Positions 53,543-62,200 of a DNA stretch of 64,000 nt are shown piece by piece. The position numbers were made by a program, and so were the translations under genes. The DNA is from Vulcanimicrobiota bacterium (GTDB taxonomy: Bacteria > Vulcanimicrobiota > Xenobia > Xenobiales > JADMJV01): contig JAHBVR010000022.1 in assembly GCA_019637395.1 (NCBI GenBank), positions 1-64,000 on the forward strand, in the 5' to 3' direction. Each line of letters starts with the position of its first letter. Position 1 is the first letter of the stretch. The notes beneath the pieces were generated by a model that was given only the letters and a program-made list of their open reading frames with translations, was not told the origin of the DNA and ran no database searches.

Positions 53543-54240
53543 GTGCGCTCACCGGTGCGCGCAGGTCGGTCTGCGGGGCGGGTGCGCTCACCGGTGCACG
53601 CAATGCCGGGACCGGTGTACGCAGGTCGGTGCGAGGTGGTCTGCGGGGCGGGTGCGCTCACCGGTGCACGCAATGCCGTCACCAGTGCACGCGGCTCTGG
53701 GTAGGCGGCCTCTGGGGCGGGTGCGCTCACCGGTGTGCGCAATGCCGGAACCGGTGCACGCAGGTCGGTGCGAGGTGGTCTCTGGGGCGGGTGCGCTCAC
53801 CGGTGTGCGCATTGCCGGGACCGGTGCACGCGGGTCGGGGCGAGGCGGCCTCTGGGGCGGGTGCGCTCACCGGTGCACGCAGGTCGGTGCGAGGTGGTCT
53901 CCGGGGCGGGTGCGTTCACCGGTGCACGCATTGCCGGGACCGGTGCACGCGGGTCGGTGCGAGGTGGTCTCCGGGGCGGGTGCGTTCACCGGTGCACTCA
54001 ATGCCGGGACCGGTGCACGCAGGTCGGGGCGAGGCGGCCTCTGGGGCGGGTGCGCTCACCGGTGCACGCATTGCCGGGACCGGTGCACGCGGGTCGGTGC
54101 GAGGTGGTCTCCGGGGCGGGTGCGTTCACCAGTGCACGCATTGCCGGGACCGGTGCACGCAGGTCGGTGCGAGGTGGTCTCCGGGGCGGGTGCGCTCACC
54201 GGTGCGCGCAATGCCGGGACCGGTGAGCGCGCCGCTGGGG
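53543..54240. repeat. Tandem array of eleven 70-bp-type repeats
   Basis: Units begin GTGCGCTCACCGGTGCACGC (or GTGCGTTCAC) at 53543, 53582, 53652, 53721, 53791, 53861, 53910, 53980, 54050, 54120 and 54190. Spacings are 39, 70, 69, 70, 70, 49, then 70 until a partial last unit. Each full unit holds ACCGGTGCACGC twice, 21 bases apart, so the 49-base unit is a full unit minus one 21-base step. ACCGGT and GTGCAC are overlapping palindromes. Two subtypes differ in GTGCGAGGTGGTCT versus GGGCGAGGCGGCCT. A 70-base period shifts frame, so the open frames here are artefacts. Confidence 0.93.
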
Positions 54241-54346
54241 CGAGCCAGGCCGATTTCCCCTGGTTTGTCCGGATGTTCATTTCCAGATCGCAGGTTTCGC
54301 AAAAGTAATCAACCAATGCCTCCCGGTAAACTGGTAGCCTGACCGC

Positions 54347-55156
54347 ATGGACCACATCAATCAACGACGAAAGGAACTCAAGCTGTCACAAGCTCAACTG
54401 GCGGCCCCTTGCAACGTTGGTCGCCAGTGCATCAGCGGCATCGAAAGCGGGCTTTACCTGCCATCGCCGGAACTGGCGGCGGCACTTCAAAGGGAACTGA
54501 AAACCAAGGGACTTTCGGACAGCTCGCAGCTTTTGACTCCCAGAGACATCAGGCAATTGGTGACGCTACGCCCGTTCGAATTGCCGCCGGTCGATCGAGA
54601 ATCCTGGCAGAGAATGCACAAAGCCTATCCAAAGCTGGTCCGCGCCTTGAACCTTGCGCGTCAAACCAGTCTTTGGATCGAACGGAATCTGCCGGCGGAG
54701 TGTGCCGCCGAGGGTATAGGGCTGTTTAGCCTTGCAACTAAAGGTGCGAAGGAGATTTGGGCCAGTCCCTCTCAATTGGGATACCGCGGGAACAGCCTTT
54801 TGGACTCTCGGGGAGACGCCCTGGGAGAACGCTTGCTGCCCGGACTACGGTGGGTGGAAAACGACTTTGACGCGATTCTTTGGCCGCAGCCTCGTCTGCT
54901 CGGTGCACACGGCACCTTTCGTCCCGACGGTCTGATCCTGGTAAAGGTGAATGCGGGAGTTTTTTGGCGTGGTATGGAGGTAGACGGTCCCGTTCACCGG
55001 ACTGCAGAGCGCAGCACCTGGGACCGAGAAAGAGAGAGGCTGCTGGGGCTTGATCTCATTCGCATCCCGTTAGAGGCCGTGCTCAGGTTGGAGATGCCCC
55101 GTCTGCTGGCTTCCGCATTTCTTGCGCTCGGCTCTTCCGTGGGTCGGGTCGCCTAG
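54347..55156 (+). CDS. XRE helix-turn-helix protein fused to DUF559/Vsr-like nuclease domain
   Basis: The 269-residue protein starts with an XRE/Cro helix-turn-helix (~1-55: RKELKLSQAQLAAPCNVGRQ, CISGIESGLYLPS). The C-terminal ~80 residues have FRPDGLILVKVNAGVFWRGM, then EVDGPVHRTAERSTWDRERE, then LLGLDLIRIPLEAVL. The order D, E-x-D-G-x-x-H, D-R-E-R, L-G-x-x-x-x-R-I is that of DUF559/Vsr-like PD-(D/E)XK nucleases. A middle region (~85-180) is unknown. The gene starts 107 bases after the 70-bp array; whether it binds the array is untested. There is no methylase neighbour. Confidence 0.75.
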   Translation: MDHINQRRKELKLSQAQLAAPCNVGRQCISGIESGLYLPSPELAAALQRELKTKGLSDSSQLLTPRDIRQLVTLRPFELPPVDRESWQRMHKAYPKLVRALNLARQTSLWIERNLPAECAAEGIGLFSLATKGAKEIWASPSQLGYRGNSLLDSRGDALGERLLPGLRWVENDFDAILWPQPRLLGAHGTFRPDGLILVKVNAGVFWRGMEVDGPVHRTAERSTWDRERERLLGLDLIRIPLEAVLRLEMPRLLASAFLALGSSVGRVA

Positions 55157-55277
55157 GTGTGCACAAATCCGTGGCGAGATGTTTACATTTTATTCATAAA
55201 TACCGCCGAATATTTGCGCTGTGGTAATGCGGCCGGGGCATTCTGACGTCAGAGAACGGCGAAAGGTGGATGGTCAG

Positions 55278-55373
55278 ATGAAAGCTTCCGTAACGCAAGT
55301 CAAGGCCAGTTGGACGGCTAACAGCTCGGTGAAGGCCCGGGTTCGCATGTTAGTGAGCGTTGCCGCCAAGTAA
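55278..55373 (+). CDS. Possible small ORF of 31 residues
   Basis: ATG 55278 follows GAAAGGTGGA and opens a 31-residue frame (MKASVTQVKASWTANSSVKA, then RVRMLVSVAAK), basic and without hydrophobic segment. Its 3' end overlaps the decayed beta-propeller gene on the other strand. With no homolog known, this may be chance. Confidence 0.2.
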   Translation: MKASVTQVKASWTANSSVKARVRMLVSVAAK

Positions 55374-56188
55374 CCGGACGCGATCGTCGAGTTGGACGGC
55401 CGGGCGATGTTGGGCGCCGAATCCCAGTTGAGAAGCGCGCACGGGTAGTCGGAAGAGCAGGCTCTTGGTCAGGTGGAGGATTTCCAGGCAATCGCCGTAG
55501 CTGGAGGCGACCCAGGGGCCGCTGGAGGCGGCCGATGGATTCCGCGGCGGAAAGCATAGGGGGGTCTGCAGTCCGCCGGGTCCGAGGTGTCGGACCTGCG
55601 CGATTCCAAACCGGTAGTCGCCTGGCAAGGACAAGGGCGATGGACGCATCGCTCGAGAACGACAGATGGGTCAAGTAGTCGGAGTCCTCGCCGTGCTCCA
55701 TCAGCATGCCGGTCCTGCCGGTGCCCAAGTCCAGCCCCGGCGTTTCTGCCCCAGCCGGAGCTGATTCGAGCCGTGGGGGAGTAGGCGTCGGTAAGCGTGG
55801 GTCGGGCCGCGAAAGTGCGCCGGGTCTGTCCGGTGCTCGCGGCGAGCCAACGCACTTCCCGTTCGGGGGTCACCCGGAGCCGGCCTGGGGGTCGAGCGAG
55901 AGGGAGCGTAGGGGAGGGTCGTTTTCCAGTCGTTGCTCCGCACGACCCGGCCTTGCCGCCAGACGACCCGACCGTTGCAGAAGCTCCAGTGTTGGGAGCG
56001 GGCTGGGAGCGCCGCACGGCACCGTCGGCGCTGGCGTGGAGCTCCAGCAAGATCGCCGCGGCGCACGGCGATTGCCGGCCCGGAAATGACCCGGTAGGGA
56101 GTAGAATGGGCCGGCGTCACCGAAAAGTCCGCTGATAGACGGGCTCGGCCGCCGCCGGTAGAGCCAGCAACAAAACCAGCCGCTGCAA
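55350..56188 (-). pseudogene. Frameshifted gene for a secreted beta-propeller-like protein
   Basis: A TTG at 56188 has GGAGG six bases upstream and opens a signal peptide (LQRLVLLLALPAAAEPVYQR), but the frame stops at 56117. Further on, propeller-like pieces appear in other frames: WSFCNGRVVWRQGRVV, VTPEREVRWLAASTGQTRRT, YLTHLSFSSDASIALVLA. The frame switches several times and no single frame covers the region. The natural reading is a gene inactivated by a nonsense change and several frameshifts. Which propeller family it came from is uncertain. Confidence 0.5.
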
Positions 56189-56298
56189 TCCAGGCCTCCG
56201 GCACGCACGGGCGGAAGTCCGTTAGAGTTGCGCCGACGTTTCTTCGGCGTGAGCCACGGTCTCCTCCACCTTGCTGGTCAAATCGGATAAGGATCCCT

Positions 56299-56742
56299 TT
56301 ATTTGGGGTCGTTGCCTTTAAGCTGAGCAGTCACTTCCTGGATGGCCGGGTGGCCGAAGAAATGCTCGGCGAATTTTTGCTGGTCCCAGTGCCCACTCTC
56401 GGGCCCGGCCGGGCCCGAGAGTGGGTAAGCCAGGCAGCCCCAGTGCCCCTTACTGTTGGCCGGATGCGTATGCCAGAGCCCGTCTGCCTCCGCCTGTTCC
56501 AGGATGGTGAGGTAGTCTTCGTGTCCAAGTTTTCTCACGACATAGCGGGAGGCCGAGTCATCGCTTCTGGCCATCAGGTAGGGCGGGTCATAGCGACCAT
56601 CGACGGTAATTTCCAGCACTTCCCAGTTGGCCTGCATCCGCTGCACCACGAAGGATACGTGAGGATTGGCGCGGCGGTGGGCCCGACCGTGAAAAGAAGC
56701 CGCCGTTAGCAAGGCCAGGAGCCAGAGCAGGTCCCGTCTCAT
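56299..56742 (-). CDS. Small secreted protein, unknown
   Basis: The 147-residue product has a short signal peptide (LLWLLALLTAASFHGRA). The mature part contains VQRMQANWEVLEITVDGRYD, YLTILEQAEADGLWHTHPAN then GCLAYPLSGPAG, and no known domain. It is the longer copy of a tandem pair: the next gene upstream shares LLWLL, LLEQxEADxL, HPxxS and the CLAxPLS stretch. The pair overlaps by 4 bases. Confidence 0.55.
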   Translation of the reverse strand: MRRDLLWLLALLTAASFHGRAHRRANPHVSFVVQRMQANWEVLEITVDGRYDPPYLMARSDDSASRYVVRKLGHEDYLTILEQAEADGLWHTHPANSKGHWGCLAYPLSGPAGPESGHWDQQKFAEHFFGHPAIQEVTAQLKGNDPK

Positions 56743-56969
56743 TTTGGGGGCCTCTGAGAGGTTGTTTCCTGGCCGCAGGCTGAGAGCGGCCGCGCCAGGC
56801 AGCTAGAGTCGCTCGGATGGTTGTGGAAGCACAGGCTATCTGCTTCTACCTGTTCGAGAAGGGTTGGGGTGACAGGAGTTTCAGTTGGTACCGTTGATTT
56901 GGGGTCAAGGGTCGGGTGCAAGGAGGCTGCGCACAGCCGGAACAGCAGCCAAAGTAGATTGTGTTTCAT
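56739..56969 (-). CDS. Truncated tandem paralog of the small secreted protein
   Basis: ATG 56969 gives 76 residues: signal peptide MKHNLLWLLFRLCAASLHP, then TLLEQVEADSLCFHNHPSDS and SCLARPLSACGQ. Against the downstream 147-residue paralog it keeps the signal peptide and the EQxEADxLxxxxHP block but has lost ~45 residues between them and most of the C-terminus. It is probably a decaying duplicate, though the frame is still open and coupled to its neighbour. Confidence 0.45.
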   Translation of the reverse strand: MKHNLLWLLFRLCAASLHPTLDPKSTVPTETPVTPTLLEQVEADSLCFHNHPSDSSCLARPLSACGQETTSQRPPK

Positions 56970-57239
56970 CCTGGTCTTACGGTTGAATTCCCTCAGGAGT
57001 TCAGTTGGGCGCGTCACTTTGTGGTCTATCGCCCGGCGTGGTCGGGATTTCCTAGCTTGGAGACGGCGGCACGCTGGCTTCAAGAGGGGTTTTCAAGTAT
57101 GTCTTTGCGAGAAATTCCCTGGATGGCTGTTTCAGCTCCCTTTCAGTCAGCGGCGCCAGGTGGCCGCATTTGTGGGTATCTCTTGTGGTGGCCGGGGTCC
57201 TAGCCTGGATCCACACAAATTCAGAGTCTTCAGCGGCCC

Positions 57240-57590
57240 GCCATCTTGAAGTTGTTGCTCAGCAACGACCCGATGCTGCACCAGCCGGCCGCGCCCATGG
57301 ACCGGGTCGATCAGTCGGTTCAGGAGGCGTAGGCTTTGATGCGCACCGAGGGCGGTTGTGGTCTGGGCCGGACCGCACCAGATGATCATTGTCGATGGAG
57401 CCAGGGTCCGGTGGCCATGGCCAATCCCGAGATCGTGGCCCGCAACGGCGCTACTCTCAGCCTGGAGGGCTGTCTGAGCTTAGCGAATTCGATGTCGCAG
57501 GTATGGCGCTCCAGTAAGGTTACCGTCGAGGAATTGGTCTAGAATGTCGATAAGATTCGTAAGTTTTGCTACAAGCCCTGGTCGCGGTGA
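57240..57590 (+). pseudogene. Broken peptide deformylase gene
   Basis: One frame reads AILKLLLSNDPMLHQPAAPM then DRVDQSVQEA-stop-ALM, then after a short deletion GPVAMANPEIVARNGATLSL, EGCLSLANSMSQVWRSSKVT, VEELV-stop. This is the peptide deformylase order, with the EGCLS active-site motif. The first codon of the family (Met-Ala-Ile) is GCC here with no start before it. The GLAAPQ motif is destroyed (GLGRTAPDD), and the HExxH zinc site is missing after the second stop. Stops are at 57327 and 57540. The 270 bases before it (56970-57239) and the ~130 after hold no supported gene. Confidence 0.7.
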
Positions 57591-57719
57591 CCCCGCTCCG
57601 CCTTTCTAGGAACCGCCGGCGGGCGGCGGGATCTGGGCGGCTACCGCCTGGGCTATCGAGAAGACCGTTCAGCACTGAGCCAACGCGGAGACGCGGTCCT
57701 GACGCTTGCGCTCCGAGAA

Positions 57720-58700
57720 CTAGCGAACGCCGGCGGGAGTGAAGGCTTTCAGGACTTCCTCGTTGTAGCGTTGGAAGGTCTCGGCGCTGGGGGTGAGCCC
57801 GCAGAGGATGACTTCGTCGATGTCCAGGCCTTCGATGTTGCGGGCGATGCCGTCGATGATGAACTGGGGGCTGCCGAAGAGCAGGTCCTGGCGGCCGGCT
57901 TCGTCGGTGTGGGCGCCCATGAAGTCGCGCTGCGCCTTGGCCCTGGCGTCGTCGCTGACGATGTCGCTGAAGAAGCAGACGCTGCGGCGAATTTCCTTGG
58001 GATCGCGGCCGATGGCCCGGCAGTGTTCGTCGAGCACGCGGTTTTTATGGGCGTAGGCCTCTTTGGAGGCGATGCCGCCGATGAAGAAGTTGTAGTGGTC
58101 GGCGTATTCGGCCACCATGCGCAGGGTGCGCTTTTCGCCGCCGCCTCCGATGAGGATCGGGATCTTCTTCTGCACGGGTGGAGGTGAGAAGGGCGCGTCT
58201 TCGATGCGATAATAGTGTCCCTGGAAGCTTTTCTGCTGGTCATCGTTGAGCAGGCGACGGATCACCTCCAGACCTTCGTTGAAGCGGTCCAGTCGCTCCT
58301 TGGGTGTTCCCAGGTCGATGCCGTAGGCTTTCGTCTCGCTCTCGTGCCAGGCGGCGCCCAGGCCGAATTCGAAGCGACCGTTAGAGATGTGGTCGATGGT
58401 GGCGGCCTGCTTGGCCAGCACGGCCGGATTGCGGAAGGGCATGGCGGTGACCAGGCAGCCGAGGCGGACGCGCTCGGTCAGGGCGGCCCAGGCGGACAGG
58501 ATGGAGTAACCTTCAAAGCAATCTTTCTCTTCATAGGCGCGGCGATTGTCGGTGATGTGGGGCATCAGCTCGGCGTGGGGCGGCACCAGATGGTCGTAAT
58601 TGTAGAGGGTGTGCCAACTGCCTTTGTCGATTTCCAGGGCAATGGACTTGAGGGCGGTCCAGGAGACGTTGTCGTTGCCGACCTGGGTGCTGAACTTCAT
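57720..58700 (-). CDS. LLM-class (luciferase-like) flavin/F420-dependent oxidoreductase
   Basis: The 326-residue TIM-barrel protein starts MKFSTQVGNDNVSWTALKSI and has WAALTERVRLGCLVTAMPFR, NPAVLAKQAATIDHISNGRF with EFGLGAAWHESETKAYGIDL, FQGHYYRIEDAPFSPPPVQK and PILIGGGGEKRTLRMVAEYA. The last block and the GLGAAWHE mark are typical of F420-dependent LLM oxidoreductases, but FMN use cannot be excluded. The substrate is unknown. The ArsR-type regulator gene is divergent from it, 87 bases away. Confidence 0.9.
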   Translation of the reverse strand: MKFSTQVGNDNVSWTALKSIALEIDKGSWHTLYNYDHLVPPHAELMPHITDNRRAYEEKDCFEGYSILSAWAALTERVRLGCLVTAMPFRNPAVLAKQAATIDHISNGRFEFGLGAAWHESETKAYGIDLGTPKERLDRFNEGLEVIRRLLNDDQQKSFQGHYYRIEDAPFSPPPVQKKIPILIGGGGEKRTLRMVAEYADHYNFFIGGIASKEAYAHKNRVLDEHCRAIGRDPKEIRRSVCFFSDIVSDDARAKAQRDFMGAHTDEAGRQDLLFGSPQFIIDGIARNIEGLDIDEVILCGLTPSAETFQRYNEEVLKAFTPAGVR

Positions 58701-58731
58701 GAAGAGGACTCCTTCGAGAATTTAGTGCGAT

Positions 58732-58767
58732 AGTTCGAGACTACTGAACTATTGAACCAGTTGTCAA
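58732..58767. promoter_or_regulatory. Candidate operator between LLM oxidoreductase and ArsR genes
   Basis: The gap holds two dyads in a row: AGTTC (58732-58736) with GAACT (58746-58750), then TTGA (58752-58755) with TCAA (58764-58767). An AT-richer stretch around 58720-58780 could carry both promoters. ArsR-family dimers bind such dyads, so the divergent regulator is the natural candidate. Confidence 0.4.
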
Positions 58768-58787
58768 GACCATGTTATAACGGGTTC

Positions 58788-59132
58788 ATGAAGCCCCTGG
58801 TCCATCCCGCTCTTGAAGACATCACGGTAGAAGGCTTGCTTTACGCTCTCTCCGATCCGGTTCGGGTGCGAATTTACGCGGAGATCGCCGCCTCGGGGTG
58901 CCCCCAGATTTGTTCCAATTTCTTGACGGTCTCCAATCGCACCTTGCCCAAGTCGACCCTCTCCATGCACTTCAAGGTGCTCCGGGAGGCCGGTTTGATC
59001 CGGAGCGAAAGACACGGAGTGGAAGTGCGCAATGTGTCTCGGTGCGAGGAACTGAAAGAGCGGTTCGGAGATATGGTCGGTTCGATCTTGCGGGCTTACC
59101 AGGAGCAAACCGGACGCTGTGGCGGGGTTTGA
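58788..59132 (+). CDS. ArsR-family winged-helix regulator
   Basis: ATG 58788 gives 114 residues with the ArsR winged helix: LLYALSDPVRVRIYAEIAAS, CPQICSNFLTVSNRTLPKST, LSMHFKVLREAGLIRSERHG, VEVRNVSRCEEL. It has one short Cys-containing segment (SGCPQIC) early on but no classic metal-binding ELCVCDL block, so it may respond to an organic signal. It is divergent from the LLM oxidoreductase and probably controls it and itself through the dyads between them. Confidence 0.85.
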   Translation: MKPLVHPALEDITVEGLLYALSDPVRVRIYAEIAASGCPQICSNFLTVSNRTLPKSTLSMHFKVLREAGLIRSERHGVEVRNVSRCEELKERFGDMVGSILRAYQEQTGRCGGV

Positions 59133-59191
59133 CGGATTTCGGGTCTTTTGCTACCCTTCTCGCAGCAATTCCCTGAAGGAGATGACCTACC

Positions 59192-59239
59192 ATGTTTGAC
59201 TGTATGCGGCCCGTGGCTCTGGTCACTTCCGGGGGCTGA
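59192..59239 (+). pseudogene. Fifteen-codon ORF, probably a flavin-reductase-like relic or a leader peptide
   Basis: ATG 59192 follows AAGGAG by eleven bases and reads MFDCMRPVALVTSGG-stop. In the next frame after the stop comes NPFGLSPFFSPF-stop. RPVALVTS followed by N-P-x-x-x-S-x-F is the N-terminal order of flavin-reductase-like domains, which often work with LLM oxidoreductases, so a broken reductase gene is likely. A GGGG/CCCC hairpin spans the stop. A regulatory leader for the large gene downstream is the alternative. Confidence 0.35.
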
Positions 59240-59296
59240 TAACCCCTTCGGCCTGAGCCCGTTCTTTTCCCCATTTTGATTTCCTGAGGTTTTTCT

Positions 59297-62200
59297 ATGC
59301 ATTTGCCCTACCCCGGGCGGCTTCGCCCATGGGTTCGCTTTCGCACGCCTCGTGGTTGGGTGGAAGCGAAGCCGAATCATTCTCTGTCCCTGATCGTCTG
59401 GTCGGAAATGCTCTGGGATTCCATTTCCGGAGGTTATTGCGGCCGCATCCAACGGAACGTGACGGCTTGTCAGAGTATTAGCGCGCCGCTGGCCTTGGAG
59501 AAAGAGGTCTGCCCGCAAAGTAAGTCGGCGCTGCTGGAAATGGGACGATACCAACCGGCAGAGGCGGCTTTGCGTTGGGGTCAGATTCATACCCATTCGC
59601 CCGTGCCCTGGCCCCGGTGGAAACGTTGGGCCGCGTTGGCCCGGCGGCGCCTGTGGCCGCTAGGTTTATTGTTGGAACTGGCGCGGGCGGATAGTGAGGC
59701 TGAACTGCTGGAGCCGACCGCTAACTTTCCTCTTTGGGCGGAAGAGCTGGCGGTGACGGCAGCCAATTGGTTTGGAGCTGAATGCGGCGCCAGGACCTGG
59801 AACAGTTTTTGTCGCGCGCTCACGCCCGAGGCTCAAGAGCTGCGTTGGAAACTGGCGGTGGTCTGCCAACTGGAGCCGCCGGCCTGTTGCGACGACGCTT
59901 GCCTGGAGACCTTGTTGGAGGTTCTCCAGCGTTGCCATCCGGCCAATCGGCCTCACTGGGAATTACTGCTGGCGGCGGACACCGGAGATTCCGAGGAATT
60001 GGCCAGGGCCTGGAAGCAGCCGCTGTCGGCCGACCAATTAGAGTGGCTGGTCTTGGAAAGTGAAGGCTGTTCCGAGGTCATCGACAAAGCCCCGGAGCGG
60101 TTGGCGGAGTTCCTGAATTTCCGCCAAGAGTTTGGCTCATTGGAGCAATCGGAGCTTGCCGGCCTGTTCTTGGAGACCCAGGACTTCCGGCGGCGGGCCC
60201 TGCTGCTCACCTGCCTGGTTCACCTGCAAAGCGCGGCTCCCAGCGCGGCCCTGCTGCGAGCGGCCCGGGCAACCCCCTTGGGTTCGCGCGTGTTATCGGC
60301 GGCCGCCCGTTGGGAGCGCGTGGACGAACCGAGCGCACTATCCGTAGCTGGTCTGCAGCCTGAGCAACTGGCCCGGCTTTCCCACTGGCGGAGTCTCAAC
60401 GGGGAGGGCCAGAGATGGCCGAAATCCTTGCGCCGCTGGCTGGACAGACAGGACCAATGGCGCAGTCAGCACGACGAACTCAAACGACTGCTTAAGCTGC
60501 AGCAGAATTTCGAAGCCACTTTGCGGGCCTCCGCCTGCCGGGCCTGGAGAAAGTTGTTGCGCGAGGTGACGCTGGACTTGCTGGAAGATTGGTGCGGTCA
60601 GCCGCTCCGTGAGGACCAGTTGGAGCTGGGTTGGCTGCTGCGTTGGCCCAAACTCACTCGTCAACATCTGCAGCTGGCCCTGCGCGGCAATCCGGACGCC
60701 AACCTGGATTGGCTGGCGCGCAAAGCCCCCGGTTGTCTGAAGCAAGAAGTCTGGCGGCGGGGATTATCCGGCCGGATCGATTGGCGCGGGCGGGAATTAC
60801 GGGCAGAAACCGCCGATTTCTTCCAGGCTTTGCGCATGGGCAGCGACTTCAATACCTGCCTGAGCCTGCAGAACGGAGCTTACGCTTTCAGCGCGCTGGT
60901 CAACGCCCTGGACATGAACAAGCAGGTGCTCTATTTGCGCCAGCCGGGTGGCCAGGCGGTGCTGCGCCAGTTGGTTGCCGTCACTCAGGGCGGCGACCTG
61001 ATCGCTTACCCCATCTATGGCCGGAAGTCCCCCGAACTCACCAGGCTCTGGGAAGAATTGGTCAACGATTACGCCGGCCGTTGCGGGCTGGGACGCACCA
61101 AGGATGGAGAGGTGCTCCAGTTGTTCGACACCGGTGAATACTACTATACCGATTCTATCGAAGAGACTGCTCTGGACGTAAGAGACGAGTTGGATTTTCT
61201 GCAGGATCCGACTCGTCTTTCGCCGTTGTCCGCCTGGTCGCAGGTTCGCTGCTTTTTACATGCTCTGCACGGCAGCGGTCCGCCGGTCACAAACAGACCG
61301 GTGATTCAGCGTCTGGCGGAAACCGGAAAAACTTGCTGGTTGCACCGACTGGCTCGCGGCAGGCTCGACCAGCGGTTCATCGAGGCGTTGGATTACCGTG
61401 CTGACCCGGAGCCTTTGGCCGGCTATTTGCTTAGAGCACGAAAACCTCTTAAAAGGACTGTGCGAGAGCTCCCCGTCGCCTTGCTGGGGTTGTCTTTTGA
61501 TAGGCTGGCGCGAGTGTTGGCCTGTCTGCGCGGCAAAGGCTGGCGCGACTACCATATGGTTCATCAGGTCGAAATTTTGCTCTACGTAAGCTGGCTGTTG
61601 AGACCGGATCTGCCGGCATTCTGGCATCATTTGCGCCAGTCGGATCTGGCGCACAACTTGTGGCGACTCTACTCGCTCTTGCCCGAATCGCCCTTCGATT
61701 GCCTGCTCAAGCGGGCGCCTCCCGGGCATACGGTGGAATGGCGCATGGCCGCATCTAGATTCTGTCCGGAGGATGCTCGCCAGGCCTTGCTGCAGAACCC
61801 GCGCCGCTGGACCTGCGCCCTCGGGTTGGCGGCTTCCGGCTGCCCTTCCGTCGCGCTGGCCCCGATTCCCATGCGGTCCCAGTATGAGGAAATGGCCTTT
61901 TGCGAGATTCTGGGAAACTCGCCTTCCGATCTGACCTGGAGCGTCAGCCGGTTCTCCTTCCAGGCCTTACGTCAGGGACTTCAGGGCGATCGGCTGGCCC
62001 TGAAGGAGTGGGCTTTTCGTGGCCACCCGGGGCAACGGGAATGGCGTCTCAAACTGTTGGCGCGGCTGTGCCGGCAGGGTGACCTGAATCTGGACTGCCT
62101 GGGTGATTGGTTTCGCGAGGAAGGGAGTACAAGCTGGGCCGCGCTGGACCAACAGCCGGAATGGAGTTATCTGGAGGACAGCCGGGTAGCGGTGGCGTTG

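Noticed and set aside
53530-54342. Several open frames of 160-270 codons in and around the 70-bp array
   Set aside because: A 70-base period visits all three frames and the products are pure repeats (GxCAHRCTQxR-type), so they are artefacts of the array.
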